Part shown: in pieces, positions 43,848-51,905 of the stretch
How the letters are laid out: every line of letters starts with the position of its first letter
Numbering within the stretch: the stretch's first letter is position 1
Notes under the pieces: model-generated
Seen by the model: the letters and a program-made list of their open reading frames with translations, nothing else
What the model was told of the DNA's origin: nothing
The model's database searches: none
Assembly (NCBI RefSeq): GCF_000420385.1
Contig: NZ_ATUV01000002.1
Span: forward strand, 372,001-436,000
DNA length: 64,000 nt
Source of the DNA: Hippea alviniae EP5-r
GTDB taxonomy: Bacteria > Campylobacterota_A > Desulfurellia > Desulfurellales > Hippeaceae
Reading direction: 5' to 3'
Position numbers and translations under genes: made by a program

Positions 43848-44993
43848 ATGCAACCAATAGATTTAGAACACTTTAAGGCTGGAGAATACAAGAAAATCAA
43901 TGATTATGAATACTTTTTACCTTCACCGATAAACAGAGTTTTTTATTGGAAAGACCCAACAATAAACGAGTTGTTAGAGAAAGCCTCTTTTGAGTTAGGT
44001 GAGTTAAATTCTTTTGCCAACCTTGTCCCAGATGTAGATATGTTCATAAAGATGCTTGTCTATAAGGAAGCTGTTGTATCAAGCAAGATAGAAGGAACGC
44101 AAACTAACATGGAAGAAGCTTTAAGTGATGAGAAAGATATAGAACCAGATAGACGAGACGATTGGAGAGAAGTAAATAACTATGTAAAAGCCATGAATTA
44201 TGCTATAGACAGACTAAAAACACTTCCCATATCTGCAAGGCTAATAAAAGAGATTCACAAAATACTTCTCTCTTCTGTCAGAGGAGAGAATAAATCTCCA
44301 GGGGAATTTAGAAAATCCCAAAACTGGATAGGTGGAGCTACCATACACGATGCAGTGTTTATTCCACCTGTTCATACTGAGATACCAAAGCTCATCTCAG
44401 ACCTTGAGAATTTTCTCAATAACGGTGAGTTAGGACTGCCACATTTGATAAAAATAGCTATAGCTCACTATCAGTTTGAAACCATACACCCGTTTTTAGA
44501 CGGCAATGGAAGAGTTGGAAGACTCCTCATAACTCTTTACCTTGTTGCTAATGGCATTTTGGAAAAGCCTCTGCTTTATCTGTCTGCCTTTTTTGAAAGA
44601 AATCGTCTGCTTTACTATCAAAATTTAGACTCTGTAAGAAAAAACAATAATTTAGCAGGGTGGGTTAAGTTCTTTCTTGAGGGGGTTGTTGAGACTTCCA
44701 GTGAATCTATTACAACTCTGAAAGAGATAATAGCTTTGAAGAACAGAATAGAGAAAGAAAAGATACTCTCAATGGGTAAGAGAGCAAAAAACGGGTTAAA
44801 ATTACTTCAGCACCTTTTCTCTCAGCCTGTAATTACATCAAAAGATGTTCAAGAGGCTTTAGGTTTATCTCCTAAAGCAGCAAGCGACATCATAAAGTCC
44901 TTTATGGATTTAGGAATACTAAAAGAGATTACAGGTTACAGAAGAAACAGGGTTTTTGTTTTTAGGGAATACTTAAAAGCTTTTTCTAAATAA
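43848..44993 (+). CDS. Fic-family protein (AMPylase) with winged helix
   Basis: 381 residues from ATG at 43848 (GGAGGG upstream); the frame is open further left without a ribosome site. The Fic motif HPFLDGNGRVGR is intact. An N-terminal inhibitory helix motif SSKIEG ([S/T]xxxE[G/N]) precedes it, so this is a self-inhibited class II Fic. The C-terminus (ITSKDVQEALGLSPKAASDI) is a winged helix, which may regulate its own promoter. It would transfer AMP to a protein target. A repeated AAAGTAAAAyATAA (about 43780 and 43820) in its upstream region may be the operator. Confidence 0.92.
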   Translation: MQPIDLEHFKAGEYKKINDYEYFLPSPINRVFYWKDPTINELLEKASFELGELNSFANLVPDVDMFIKMLVYKEAVVSSKIEGTQTNMEEALSDEKDIEPDRRDDWREVNNYVKAMNYAIDRLKTLPISARLIKEIHKILLSSVRGENKSPGEFRKSQNWIGGATIHDAVFIPPVHTEIPKLISDLENFLNNGELGLPHLIKIAIAHYQFETIHPFLDGNGRVGRLLITLYLVANGILEKPLLYLSAFFERNRLLYYQNLDSVRKNNNLAGWVKFFLEGVVETSSESITTLKEIIALKNRIEKEKILSMGKRAKNGLKLLQHLFSQPVITSKDVQEALGLSPKAASDIIKSFMDLGILKEITGYRRNRVFVFREYLKAFSK

Positions 44994-45312
44994 GATGTCT
45001 GTTATAGCTTAGCCCGCCTCGTGCGGGCTTTTTTGTTGTCCTTTCCCTTAACCCCGCTTTCAGCCCGCCTGCCCCGTGAGGGGCATTTTTGTTTGTTTGA
45101 CGGTTTGTTTTTTAAATATACGGCCGTTTGTTTTTTGTTTTTGTTTGCTTTTTATTTTGTTTTAAAGCAAACCTTGTCCCTTCTTTGATTTCTATATACC
45201 CCTTTTGGAAATTTTTGTGACAACCTCTGCCATATATATAGAGATACAGGTTACTAAACGTAGGAAAAAGGAATACAGGTTTCTTACAAACACAAAGTGA
45301 AAGGAGGATAAC
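44994..45312 (+). promoter_or_regulatory. Two terminators and a T-rich promoter region
   Basis: A first terminator lies at 45011-45035 (AGCCCGC/GCGGGCT plus six T). A second lies at 45070-45090 (TGCCCC, GTGA, GGGGCA, T5). Then comes a T-rich stretch and GTGACAACCTCTGCCATATA at about 45217, nearly repeated at about 32562. An AATACAGGTT motif also recurs near 32504. GGAGG precedes the next ATG. Confidence 0.65.
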
Positions 45313-45528
45313 ATGAGGTATATTCAGTTGACAAAAGAAGATTTTGAGAAAGCAGGTATCCCATTTAACCCAAAAACTTTTTACAGATGGGCTGTAAAAG
45401 GAAAATACCCAGAAATGTTCAGCAAAATAGGTGGTCGCATTTTACTCGATGTAGAGAAGTTCTATGAGCTTGTCGAGCAAAACAAGCTTTCGAGAAAAAA
45501 CAGAGTTTATTCAAAATCTAATGCCTGA
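45313..45528 (+). CDS. Small helix-turn-helix protein (AlpA/MerR-like)
   Basis: 71 residues, GGAGG site. TKEDFEKAGIPFNPKTFYRW, then GKYPEMFSKIGGRILLDVEK. The same helix-helix-wing plan and FSK(I/L)GG(R/K) wing occur in the protein encoded at 21433-21684 near the other element end. Probable regulator of right-end genes or an excision accessory factor. Confidence 0.6.
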   Translation: MRYIQLTKEDFEKAGIPFNPKTFYRWAVKGKYPEMFSKIGGRILLDVEKFYELVEQNKLSRKNRVYSKSNA

Positions 45529-45612
45529 AAGTAGAAGGCTCTAATTCGTTTTCTCTGTGAGGGGCAGACACGTGCTTTACAAAAAGACAACTATAGGAAA
45601 ACAGGGGGTTTT

Positions 45613-46050
45613 ATGACCAAGCTCATCTCAGACGATAAAAACATCGAAGAAAGAGAGACAGTCCCTAAAACCCCACTTCTCGGGCAGGTTGATTGTTCAA
45701 AATGCCCAAGATTTAACACCTGCTCAGCTTCTATATGCCCTTTGAACCCAAACAGACATAAAGCAGTCTGGTATCCAGATGAGGAGATTTGCAAAAACAG
45801 GGAGATGGTTAAAAGGTTTAGGTTCATTCGGGTTCAGAGGAAAATACAAAAACGGGCTGTTAACAGAGATACCTATTACACACTCAGGATGTTGGAAGAG
45901 ATAACAGGTGTCAGAAAAGAAACAAAGGGCCTATCCCCTGAAACCGTCTCTGATGAGTCGTGGATAACTCAAAGAAAAAAACAGAAAGAGAAGAAGCTTA
46001 GAAATGCCCAAATCAGAAAGACAACCATAGGAAAATGCGGGGTTTTATGA
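45613..46050 (+). CDS. Cys-rich putative zinc-binding protein
   Basis: 145 residues. A zinc-knuckle-like cluster C28-x2-C31-x5-C37-x4-C42 (CSKCPRFNTCSASIC) is followed by NPNRHKAVWYPDEEIC. The second half is very basic (RKKQKEKKLRNAQIRK) and likely binds nucleic acid. The first roughly 20 codons and upstream leader are duplicated at 46017-46085. Family not named. Confidence 0.6.
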   Translation: MTKLISDDKNIEERETVPKTPLLGQVDCSKCPRFNTCSASICPLNPNRHKAVWYPDEEICKNREMVKRFRFIRVQRKIQKRAVNRDTYYTLRMLEEITGVRKETKGLSPETVSDESWITQRKKQKEKKLRNAQIRKTTIGKCGVL

Positions 46051-46085
46051 CCAGGTTTTTTAAATTCGATAAAAACATCGAAAAA
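46017..46085 (+). repeat. Partial duplication of the preceding gene's 5' end
   Basis: Matches 45583-45651 at a constant offset of 434 nt, including the GGGGTTTTATGACCA start and GATAAAAACATCGAA. The duplicate ATG at 46047 opens only a 30-codon frame ending at 46139. A truncated tandem copy. Confidence 0.7.
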
Positions 46086-46120
46086 CACTCTGATTGGTCT
46101 TATTTCCATGAAAATTTTAG

Positions 46121-46554
46121 ATGCTCAAAACAACCATAAGGGTTGAGGAAGAAATATTTAGTGGGCACAAGAAGTAGTTTATAGAGAAAGAAAGGGGGGT
46201 GAGAGTGAAGAAAAACAAGAAACAGGTTAAGGGAGAAAATGTTTAGCTTTTGCAATGATAAACTCTTTTTTACTTTTATAAGTTGGCAAAGAGTCAAAAG
46301 AGGTTAGAGAGAGGGTAAAAGGCTATCTGCCTTTGTTGTTATAGATAAAAGAATAGCGGCATAACAAAGCAAGAAGCACTCGCGAGATATTTCCTATGGC
46401 TAAAATAGTGGAAAAACTTTACTTTTCTGGCTGGAGTGATAAACGCATAGCAGAAGAGCTTGGAAAAGGGAAAGACGAGATATTAAGGCTAAAACAGTTT
46501 ACAGGGCTTGGTTCTCTATTTGCGGGTAGGAATTACTCAAGAGCGTGGGAATAA
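46121..46554 (+). pseudogene. Decayed gene with a helix-turn-helix-like remnant
   Basis: Coding-like fragments appear in shifting frames: MLKTTIRVEEEIFSGHKK, then ESKEVRERVKGYLPLL, then ITKQEALARYFLWL and IVEKLYFSGWSDKRIAEELG followed by KGKDEILRLKQFTGLGSLF, ending at 46554. The last part looks like a helix-turn-helix DNA-binding region such as in ParB-like or regulatory proteins. Several stops and frameshifts show loss of function. The original family is uncertain. Confidence 0.5.
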
Positions 46555-46560
46555 AAGCAA

Positions 46561-46830
46561 TTACAGGTCATCTTCATCTTCTTCATTTGTTAATCCTTTT
46601 TTTTCTAACTTTCGGGCGAGTTTTTTCTTATATTCCTCCTCTAACCACTCTTTGTATGATTGTAAAAGTTCCTTTTTTTCTTTAGCGCAAGCACAACTTT
46701 CCAAAAAGGAAACAATTACAGAATTTATGGTTGAGTCTTTCTTTGCAGCTTGTTTACGGAAAAATTCATACAGATAAGTTGGCATTCTTATGCTCACAAC
46801 CAGTGTTCCTTCTTTTTTTCTTCTGCCCAT
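46561..46830 (-). CDS. Ribbon-helix-helix DNA-binding protein
   Basis: 89 residues from ATG at 46830 with AGGAGA upstream. After a basic start (GRRKKEG), TLVVSIRMPTYLYEFFRKQA and STINSVIVSFLESCAC form the RHH strand and helices. The C-terminus is an acidic helix (YKEWLEEEYKKKLARKLEKK). Probable repressor at the right element end; it reads away from tRNA-Arg. Confidence 0.75.
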   Translation of the reverse strand: MGRRKKEGTLVVSIRMPTYLYEFFRKQAAKKDSTINSVIVSFLESCACAKEKKELLQSYKEWLEEEYKKKLARKLEKKGLTNEEDEDDL

Positions 46831-46899
46831 AGCCAATCTCCTAATCTTTTTTAGAAAAATATACTACAAGAACAAAGAAAATCAAGTTTTTCCTATAAA

Positions 46900-46940
46900 A
46901 ACAAAAACTTCCAATATGTTTCCAACAGGAAACTTCCAAT
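46900..46940. repeat. Right-end integrase arm-type repeat
   Basis: Bases 46900-46925 are identical to 20276-20301 at the left end (core CTTCCAATATGTTTCCAA). A second CTTCCAA follows at about 46933. It lies 57-97 nt inside attR, as expected for arm sites. Confidence 0.7.
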
Positions 46941-46996
46941 ACCAAAAAAGCCGTTTAAGGCTTGTTGCCCTAAACGGCATCATAAAAGGCTTTAGA

Positions 46997-47073
<77 letters not shown>

Positions 47074-47080
47074 GCTTTCA

Positions 47081-47158
47081 TGGTCGGGGTGAGTGGATTT
47101 GAACCACCGACCCCCTGCTCCCAAGGCAGGTGCGCTAACCAAACTGCGCTACACCCCG
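47081..47158 (-). tRNA. tRNA-Pro(TGG)
   Basis: Acceptor CGGGGTG/CACCCCG, anticodon loop CTTGGGA giving anticodon TGG, T-loop GTTCAAATC and an encoded CCA (47081-47083). It is 7 nt upstream of tRNA-Arg, probably one transcript. Confidence 0.96.
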
Positions 47159-47216
47159 TTGGCGTTCAATTATTATCACAATTTAATGGCGAATTCAACT
47201 AAAAAATTGAAATTTT

Positions 47217-48092
47217 TTATCCCATTTTTATCAAAATAACACCTATGACTATAAGCAAGCTTGCTATAAATCTTAGTTTACCGTAAGGTTCTTTCAGTAT
47301 AAATATTCCCATTAGCACACCGAACAGTGAGCTTATCTGCCTTACTCCTGCAACAGCGCTGATTTTTGCCATCTCCATTGCGTATCTGTAGGAGAGAAAA
47401 GAGAGTGTAAGTATAACGCCACCGGCTATAACTGCAGGTAAAGAGTTTCTATAGCAGTAAAAGATTTTCTCTTTTAACTCTGCATTCTTTAATATATTTA
47501 CTGTCATATATATAAACATGAATATAACAACCCAGTAGGTATAAATAAAAAATTTGTCTTTTCCGACGCCTATTTTGTCTATTATTGAGCCAAACGAGTA
47601 GATAAAACCTGCAAATAGTGCATAGGGTATATGTTTCTCTTTTAGTGAGAGCTTCTTAAACCTGAAGTTTGAGAGTTGTGTATTTAACTGAATTGTGTAT
47701 GTTCCAAGTAGGGCTAAAACTATGCCTATGAACACTCTTATGCCTATTCTTTCACCAATTAGAAAATATGCCAGAAATGGTATATAGAGTGGTGCTGTTA
47801 TACTTAATGGATAAACCATAGATAAATCGCCTTTTGCTAAAGCGTAAGCTTTGCCTGTGTATATTTGATAAAGGCTAAAGAAAACAGCCGCAGCAGAAGC
47901 AAGTCCAATTGTTTTTGTATCTGTCGATATGAAGCCTTTTCTAAAAGTGGCGAGTATTGTCATAATTACGATTGATACAGAGAACATGCTCCACAGATAT
48001 ATGGTTTTTATCTTGCTTTTCTTAAATGTGAAATTGTATGTTGCATGCATTAAGGCTGAAAATATAACAAGAAATAGAGCGTAATAGCTCAA
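47217..48092 (-). CDS. DMT-superfamily (EamA) transporter
   Basis: Inner-membrane exporter of 291 residues with about ten hydrophobic helices in two EamA halves. YPLSITAPLYIPFLAYFLIG and the C-terminal VRQISSLFGVLMGIFILKEP are typical. The substrate is unknown. The start abuts the stop of the TolC-like gene with no gap, so it is the second gene of that operon. Confidence 0.88.
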   Translation of the reverse strand: MSYYALFLVIFSALMHATYNFTFKKSKIKTIYLWSMFSVSIVIMTILATFRKGFISTDTKTIGLASAAAVFFSLYQIYTGKAYALAKGDLSMVYPLSITAPLYIPFLAYFLIGERIGIRVFIGIVLALLGTYTIQLNTQLSNFRFKKLSLKEKHIPYALFAGFIYSFGSIIDKIGVGKDKFFIYTYWVVIFMFIYMTVNILKNAELKEKIFYCYRNSLPAVIAGGVILTLSFLSYRYAMEMAKISAVAGVRQISSLFGVLMGIFILKEPYGKLRFIASLLIVIGVILIKMG

Positions 48093-49388
48093 TTAGTATT
48101 CTCCTAAAGCCCTTCTGAGTTTAGCTTTAGCGATGTAATATCCGTACAAGGCAGTGTAATAGTTCATTTCTGCCTGTGTTAGATAGGTTCTTGCATCTAA
48201 CACATCAGTTGAAGTTGCTAATTGATTTTTATATCTGATGTCTGTGATTCTGTAATTTTCCTTTGCTTCTTTTAAAGCAACCTTTGCTGTTTTTATATTC
48301 TCTATTGCTGTTTGAAGGTCTAAATACGCCTGTTTTACGCTTAATTTTACCTGCTGTTTTGCTTCGTTTAGTCGTTGGTTTAATGCAAATACTTTGTGTT
48401 CTGCTGACTCTATATCGTAGTGTGTTTTGAATGAGTCAAAAATCTGCCAGTTTATCTGAATGCCAATCATTGCGTTGTGCTGATTGCCAAAATTGTTTTT
48501 ACTTGCAAGTACATCCCTTCCTTTTTGCTGATACTCTCCAAAAACGCTTATGTGTGGATAGTAACTGCTTGCTGCAAGCTTTGTATTTAGCTTTGCCTGT
48601 TGAATTTGAATCTTTAATGCAGCAATTAGTGGTCTATTTGATAAGGCTTTTTGATAGAGTTTCTCTATGTTTGGTATTTTTCCTATCTCGATATTTTTGA
48701 TGTCTTCAACTGAAAAATCGGAATCTATGCTGTTTGTTAATATTGTGTTTAGCCTTGATTTTGCCAACTTTAGTGCGTTTTGGGCTTTTGTCTGGTTTTG
48801 TATGGCATCTGCCAATGCAACCTTTGACTTTAGAAGGTCGTTTAGCGGTATTATCTGCTCTTTGTAAAACTGTTTAGCATCAGTTAGGTGTGCTTTGAGT
48901 TGTTTTACGGTTTCTTGGGCAACCATGAGTCTTTTTTCTAAAAGCAATATATTGAAATATGCTATCTTTGCATCTAAGGCAACATCCAGTATAGCTTCTT
49001 TTTCGTAAATCTTATTTAAATCTATACCTAATTTTGCTATCTCTTTCGCCGTTGATAGGGCAAATCCTGTGAATATGGGTTGGGATAGCCTTAAAAACCA
49101 CTCAACTTTATTTCTATCTCCAATAATGGTTTTTCTTCCCATTGATACTGTGTAGGGCTTATCTTTAAGATGAGTGTAATTGTAAGAGAAGTCTATTTTT
49201 GGGAACATGTCTGAAACAGAAGATAGATAGCTGTATCGAGCAGCTTCTAAATTCTCTTTTTGTATCTTTATCAGATAGTTATTGCTTATGGCCCTTTTGA
49301 CAACTTGATTGAGTGTTAAGGTTTTTGATAGTGATTGTTGTTTAAAAAGAATAAGGAAAATAATCAGAAAAATAGCGACTTTTTTCAT
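48093..49388 (-). CDS. TolC-family outer-membrane efflux protein
   Basis: 431 residues. Signal peptide (about 1-21), then two outer-membrane efflux repeats of long coiled helices with short strands: LTLNQVVKRAISNNYLIKIQ at the start and NYRITDIRYKNQLATSTDVL near the end, both TolC hallmarks. It forms a trimeric channel. It may serve the EmrAB-like pump at 3-2345, since that operon has no outer-membrane gene in view (inference). Confidence 0.9.
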   Translation of the reverse strand: MKKVAIFLIIFLILFKQQSLSKTLTLNQVVKRAISNNYLIKIQKENLEAARYSYLSSVSDMFPKIDFSYNYTHLKDKPYTVSMGRKTIIGDRNKVEWFLRLSQPIFTGFALSTAKEIAKLGIDLNKIYEKEAILDVALDAKIAYFNILLLEKRLMVAQETVKQLKAHLTDAKQFYKEQIIPLNDLLKSKVALADAIQNQTKAQNALKLAKSRLNTILTNSIDSDFSVEDIKNIEIGKIPNIEKLYQKALSNRPLIAALKIQIQQAKLNTKLAASSYYPHISVFGEYQQKGRDVLASKNNFGNQHNAMIGIQINWQIFDSFKTHYDIESAEHKVFALNQRLNEAKQQVKLSVKQAYLDLQTAIENIKTAKVALKEAKENYRITDIRYKNQLATSTDVLDARTYLTQAEMNYYTALYGYYIAKAKLRRALGEY

Positions 49389-49457
49389 TTCTTCTCCCTC
49401 CTTACGAAGGGAGTTTACAAGAAAATAGTTTCATTTGCAACTATTTAAAGGGTTAAC

Positions 49458-50540
49458 TCAATCAAGTATCACTATCTCAACCCGTCTATTCTTTGCCCTT
49501 CCTTCTTCTGTTGTGTTTGGTGCTATTGGGTTTGATTTACCTTTTCCTTCGATTTTGATTCTGTTTTTGTCTATCCCTTCGACATAGATTAAGTAATCTG
49601 CCACGCTTTGTGCTCTCTGAAGCGAAAGTTTTAAATTATAAGTATCAGAACCTATATTGTCTGTATAACCGATGATAAGAATTTTCTTGTTTGGTTGCTC
49701 TTTTAAAAACTCTGCCACGACATGTAGGGCTTTTTTGGCTTTTTCTTTTAGGAAAAACTTATTGAAATCAAATAAAACCTTTTCTGGTATAGTCAGCTTT
49801 GTGCCTTCTTTTGTTTTTTCAACGCTTATCCCTACTTTTTCTGGCGATGGTTTCTCTTCCTTTTTTGAGTATTTGCCGACTTTTATGTTGCTTATCAATT
49901 CGCCGTATCTGTTTGTATCTTCAACAAACATAAACTCAAACCCGCTTATTTGCTCGTTGTCTGTTAAATTAAATGGAGCGGATATAAGTCTTTTTCCATT
50001 GGCGTATATTCTTAACTGATGTCTTCTAACTTGAATAGCGACATGAACTCTTTTTCTAAAGCAGTTTTTTATCTCTCCTATTTTGCCTATGTTTTCAAGG
50101 TAAAATCCGCATCTGTTGTAGTAGCCTGCTATCTGGATATCATAAGGTGGTTTTGCTTTATCCCAGGCTGAACCTCTGCTTTCTAAAAATCTAAAGATGA
50201 GTTTTGGCCCAACTGCACCATCCATTTTCTGATAGGGTAAGTAGTCGAACTCTATTGAGAACTCGTCTCTTCCCAAGAAAAGTTTTTTATATACCCTGAA
50301 ATCGCTATTTGTCGATGGTGCTAACCATATCTGATTGTTGTATTTTACACACTCTCCTGCTCCTATGACTTTATCAAAATTAGAAGGTGGCTCTCCAACA
50401 GGGCATTTAGAAAAATTGTTTTCGAATAATATTTTATCTGCAGGTATGAAGGTTTTGTTTGCTCCCGTTATAAGTTCATCTGCTTTTGTATAAAAAGAGA
50501 GTGTGAGCAAAATCAATACAACCAAGACAAATCGTTTCAT
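49458..50540 (-). CDS. OmpA-domain protein with LamG-like N-terminal domain
   Basis: 360 residues. Signal peptide (about 1-20), a strand-rich region of about 200 residues resembling a concanavalin/LamG-type domain (EFSIEFDYLPYQKMDGAVGP; VHVAIQVRRHQLRIYANGKR), then a peptidoglycan-binding OmpA domain from about residue 250 (GYTDNIGSDTYNLKLSLQRA; NRRVEIVI). It would anchor an extracytoplasmic carbohydrate- or ligand-binding domain to the cell wall. Ribosome site GGAGGA. Confidence 0.87.
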   Translation of the reverse strand: MKRFVLVVLILLTLSFYTKADELITGANKTFIPADKILFENNFSKCPVGEPPSNFDKVIGAGECVKYNNQIWLAPSTNSDFRVYKKLFLGRDEFSIEFDYLPYQKMDGAVGPKLIFRFLESRGSAWDKAKPPYDIQIAGYYNRCGFYLENIGKIGEIKNCFRKRVHVAIQVRRHQLRIYANGKRLISAPFNLTDNEQISGFEFMFVEDTNRYGELISNIKVGKYSKKEEKPSPEKVGISVEKTKEGTKLTIPEKVLFDFNKFFLKEKAKKALHVVAEFLKEQPNKKILIIGYTDNIGSDTYNLKLSLQRAQSVADYLIYVEGIDKNRIKIEGKGKSNPIAPNTTEEGRAKNRRVEIVILD

Positions 50541-50600
50541 AATTTCCTCCTTCTTTGGGTTTTGATTTTAGTTATAATTTTAGATGATTTTTGTCAAATC

Positions 50601-51212
50601 TTATGTGCATAACTTATTCTGTTTTATATCTTGGATTATAGATAAAACCTGCTTTTTTGTGTAGTCCAAATCCTTTGAATTGTCTATCACTATATCTGCC
50701 AGCTCTCTTTTTTTATCTATTGACATCTGAAGATTTATTCTCTTTTCTGCTTCTTCTTTTGATAAATTGTTTCTCTTCATTAGTCGTTTAATCTGCGTCT
50801 CTCTGTCTGTCCATACGACAATTACGCAATCAAACATGCTCTGCATATCCTTCTCAAACAGAAGCGGAACATCGTATATGACAATTGCATCTTTTTTGCT
50901 TTTTGCTATTTTACTTAAGATTTCGTTTCTTTTTCTTTCAACTATAGGATGAACTATCGACTCAAGCTTTTTAAGTTGTTCTTTATCTTTTAGAACTATC
51001 TCTGCCAATTTCTTTCTATCTATGTTTCTATTCTCATATAAAATCGCATTTCCAAAAGCTTCAACAACCCTTTTGTATCCTTCTTCGCCCTTTTCATAAA
51101 TCTTATGAACCAGCTTATCTGCATCTATGACATAACAGCCAAACTCTTCAAATATCTTTGCCACTGTGCTTTTGCCTGTTGCTATTGAGCCAGTAAGCCC
51201 TATAAACTTCAT
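50601..51212 (-). CDS. coaE: Dephospho-CoA kinase
   Basis: Last step of CoA synthesis: phosphorylates the 3'-OH of dephospho-CoA. It is 203 residues, with P-loop GLTGSIATGKST, then IDADKLVHKIYEKG, VYDVPLLFE and the LMKRNNLSKEEAEKRI lid. The start overlaps the upstream nuclease gene by 4 nt (ATGA). Confidence 0.95.
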   Translation of the reverse strand: MKFIGLTGSIATGKSTVAKIFEEFGCYVIDADKLVHKIYEKGEEGYKRVVEAFGNAILYENRNIDRKKLAEIVLKDKEQLKKLESIVHPIVERKRNEILSKIAKSKKDAIVIYDVPLLFEKDMQSMFDCVIVVWTDRETQIKRLMKRNNLSKEEAEKRINLQMSIDKKRELADIVIDNSKDLDYTKKQVLSIIQDIKQNKLCT

Positions 51213-51838
51213 AACAGTTCCCTAAGTGGACAATTTTCGCAATCTGGTTTCTTTCTGCAAAACTCTTTTGCATTCTTTACGATTAGAGCATGATACTCGT
51301 TGAATAGCTTATAATCCTTTGGAAGGTTGTCCATAAATAGTTTCTGTAAACAGTCATAATCCAGCTTTTTTGATAGTTTATGTCTTTCTGCCAATCTTTT
51401 TGTGTATGCGTCTATTACAAATATTGGCCTTTCAAATGCATAAAGCAGGATTGAGTCTGCCGTCTCTTTACCAATACCCTTAACACTGAGCAGTTTTTTA
51501 CGCAACTCTTCGGTTGAAAAGCTAAAGAGTCTCTCGATTCCGCCTTCTTCTTTAAAAAAGCGGCTTATGTTTTTAAGATAAATGCTTTTCTGATTAAAAA
51601 AGCCAGCAGGTTTGATTGCATCTTTTAATCTTTCTATGTCCATATAGAAGATGGCATTTAGATTGCATGAGTCTGTTGCTTTTAGATTTTGTATGGCTTT
51701 TTCAACATTTTTCCATGCAGTGTTTTGAGTGAGAATGGCTCCTATTATTATCTCTTCTTTTGTCTGGGCAGGCCACCAATGTTGCTGCCCATAAAAGTCA
51801 AATAGTTTGCGATAAATTTTCTCTATTCTATTTTCCAT
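51209..51838 (-). CDS. Endonuclease III-related HhH-GPD DNA glycosylase
   Basis: 209 residues. WWPAQTKEEIIIGAILTQNT at the N-terminus, the helix-hairpin-helix LLSVKGIGKETADSILLYAF, catalytic Asp in FVIDAYTKRL and a C-terminal iron-sulfur motif (CRKKPDCENCPL). It lacks the catalytic Lys of true Nth at the expected site as far as I can see. It is nearer the archaeal/Campylobacter MagIII or 'endonuclease III-related' group acting on alkylated bases. Its promoter shares a hexamer with the divergent gene and leaves about 8 nt before the ATG. Confidence 0.88.
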   Translation of the reverse strand: MENRIEKIYRKLFDFYGQQHWWPAQTKEEIIIGAILTQNTAWKNVEKAIQNLKATDSCNLNAIFYMDIERLKDAIKPAGFFNQKSIYLKNISRFFKEEGGIERLFSFSTEELRKKLLSVKGIGKETADSILLYAFERPIFVIDAYTKRLAERHKLSKKLDYDCLQKLFMDNLPKDYKLFNEYHALIVKNAKEFCRKKPDCENCPLRELL

Positions 51839-51846
51839 CTTGTAAA

Positions 51847-51897
51847 AATATATTTAAGCTTAAATCTTTTTGCAAGACAAAGCTATTTGTATATAAT
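51847..51897. promoter_or_regulatory. Divergent promoter pair sharing one palindromic -35 box
   Basis: TTGCAA at 51870-51875 is its own reverse complement. Rightward, a 16-nt spacer leads to TATAAT (51892-51897), 8 nt before the GT39 ATG. Leftward, a 17-nt spacer leads to TATATT (51852-51847), 8 nt before the glycosylase ATG at 51838. Neither gene has a Shine-Dalgarno sequence. Confidence 0.6.
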
Positions 51898-51905
51898 TTG
51901 CCGGT

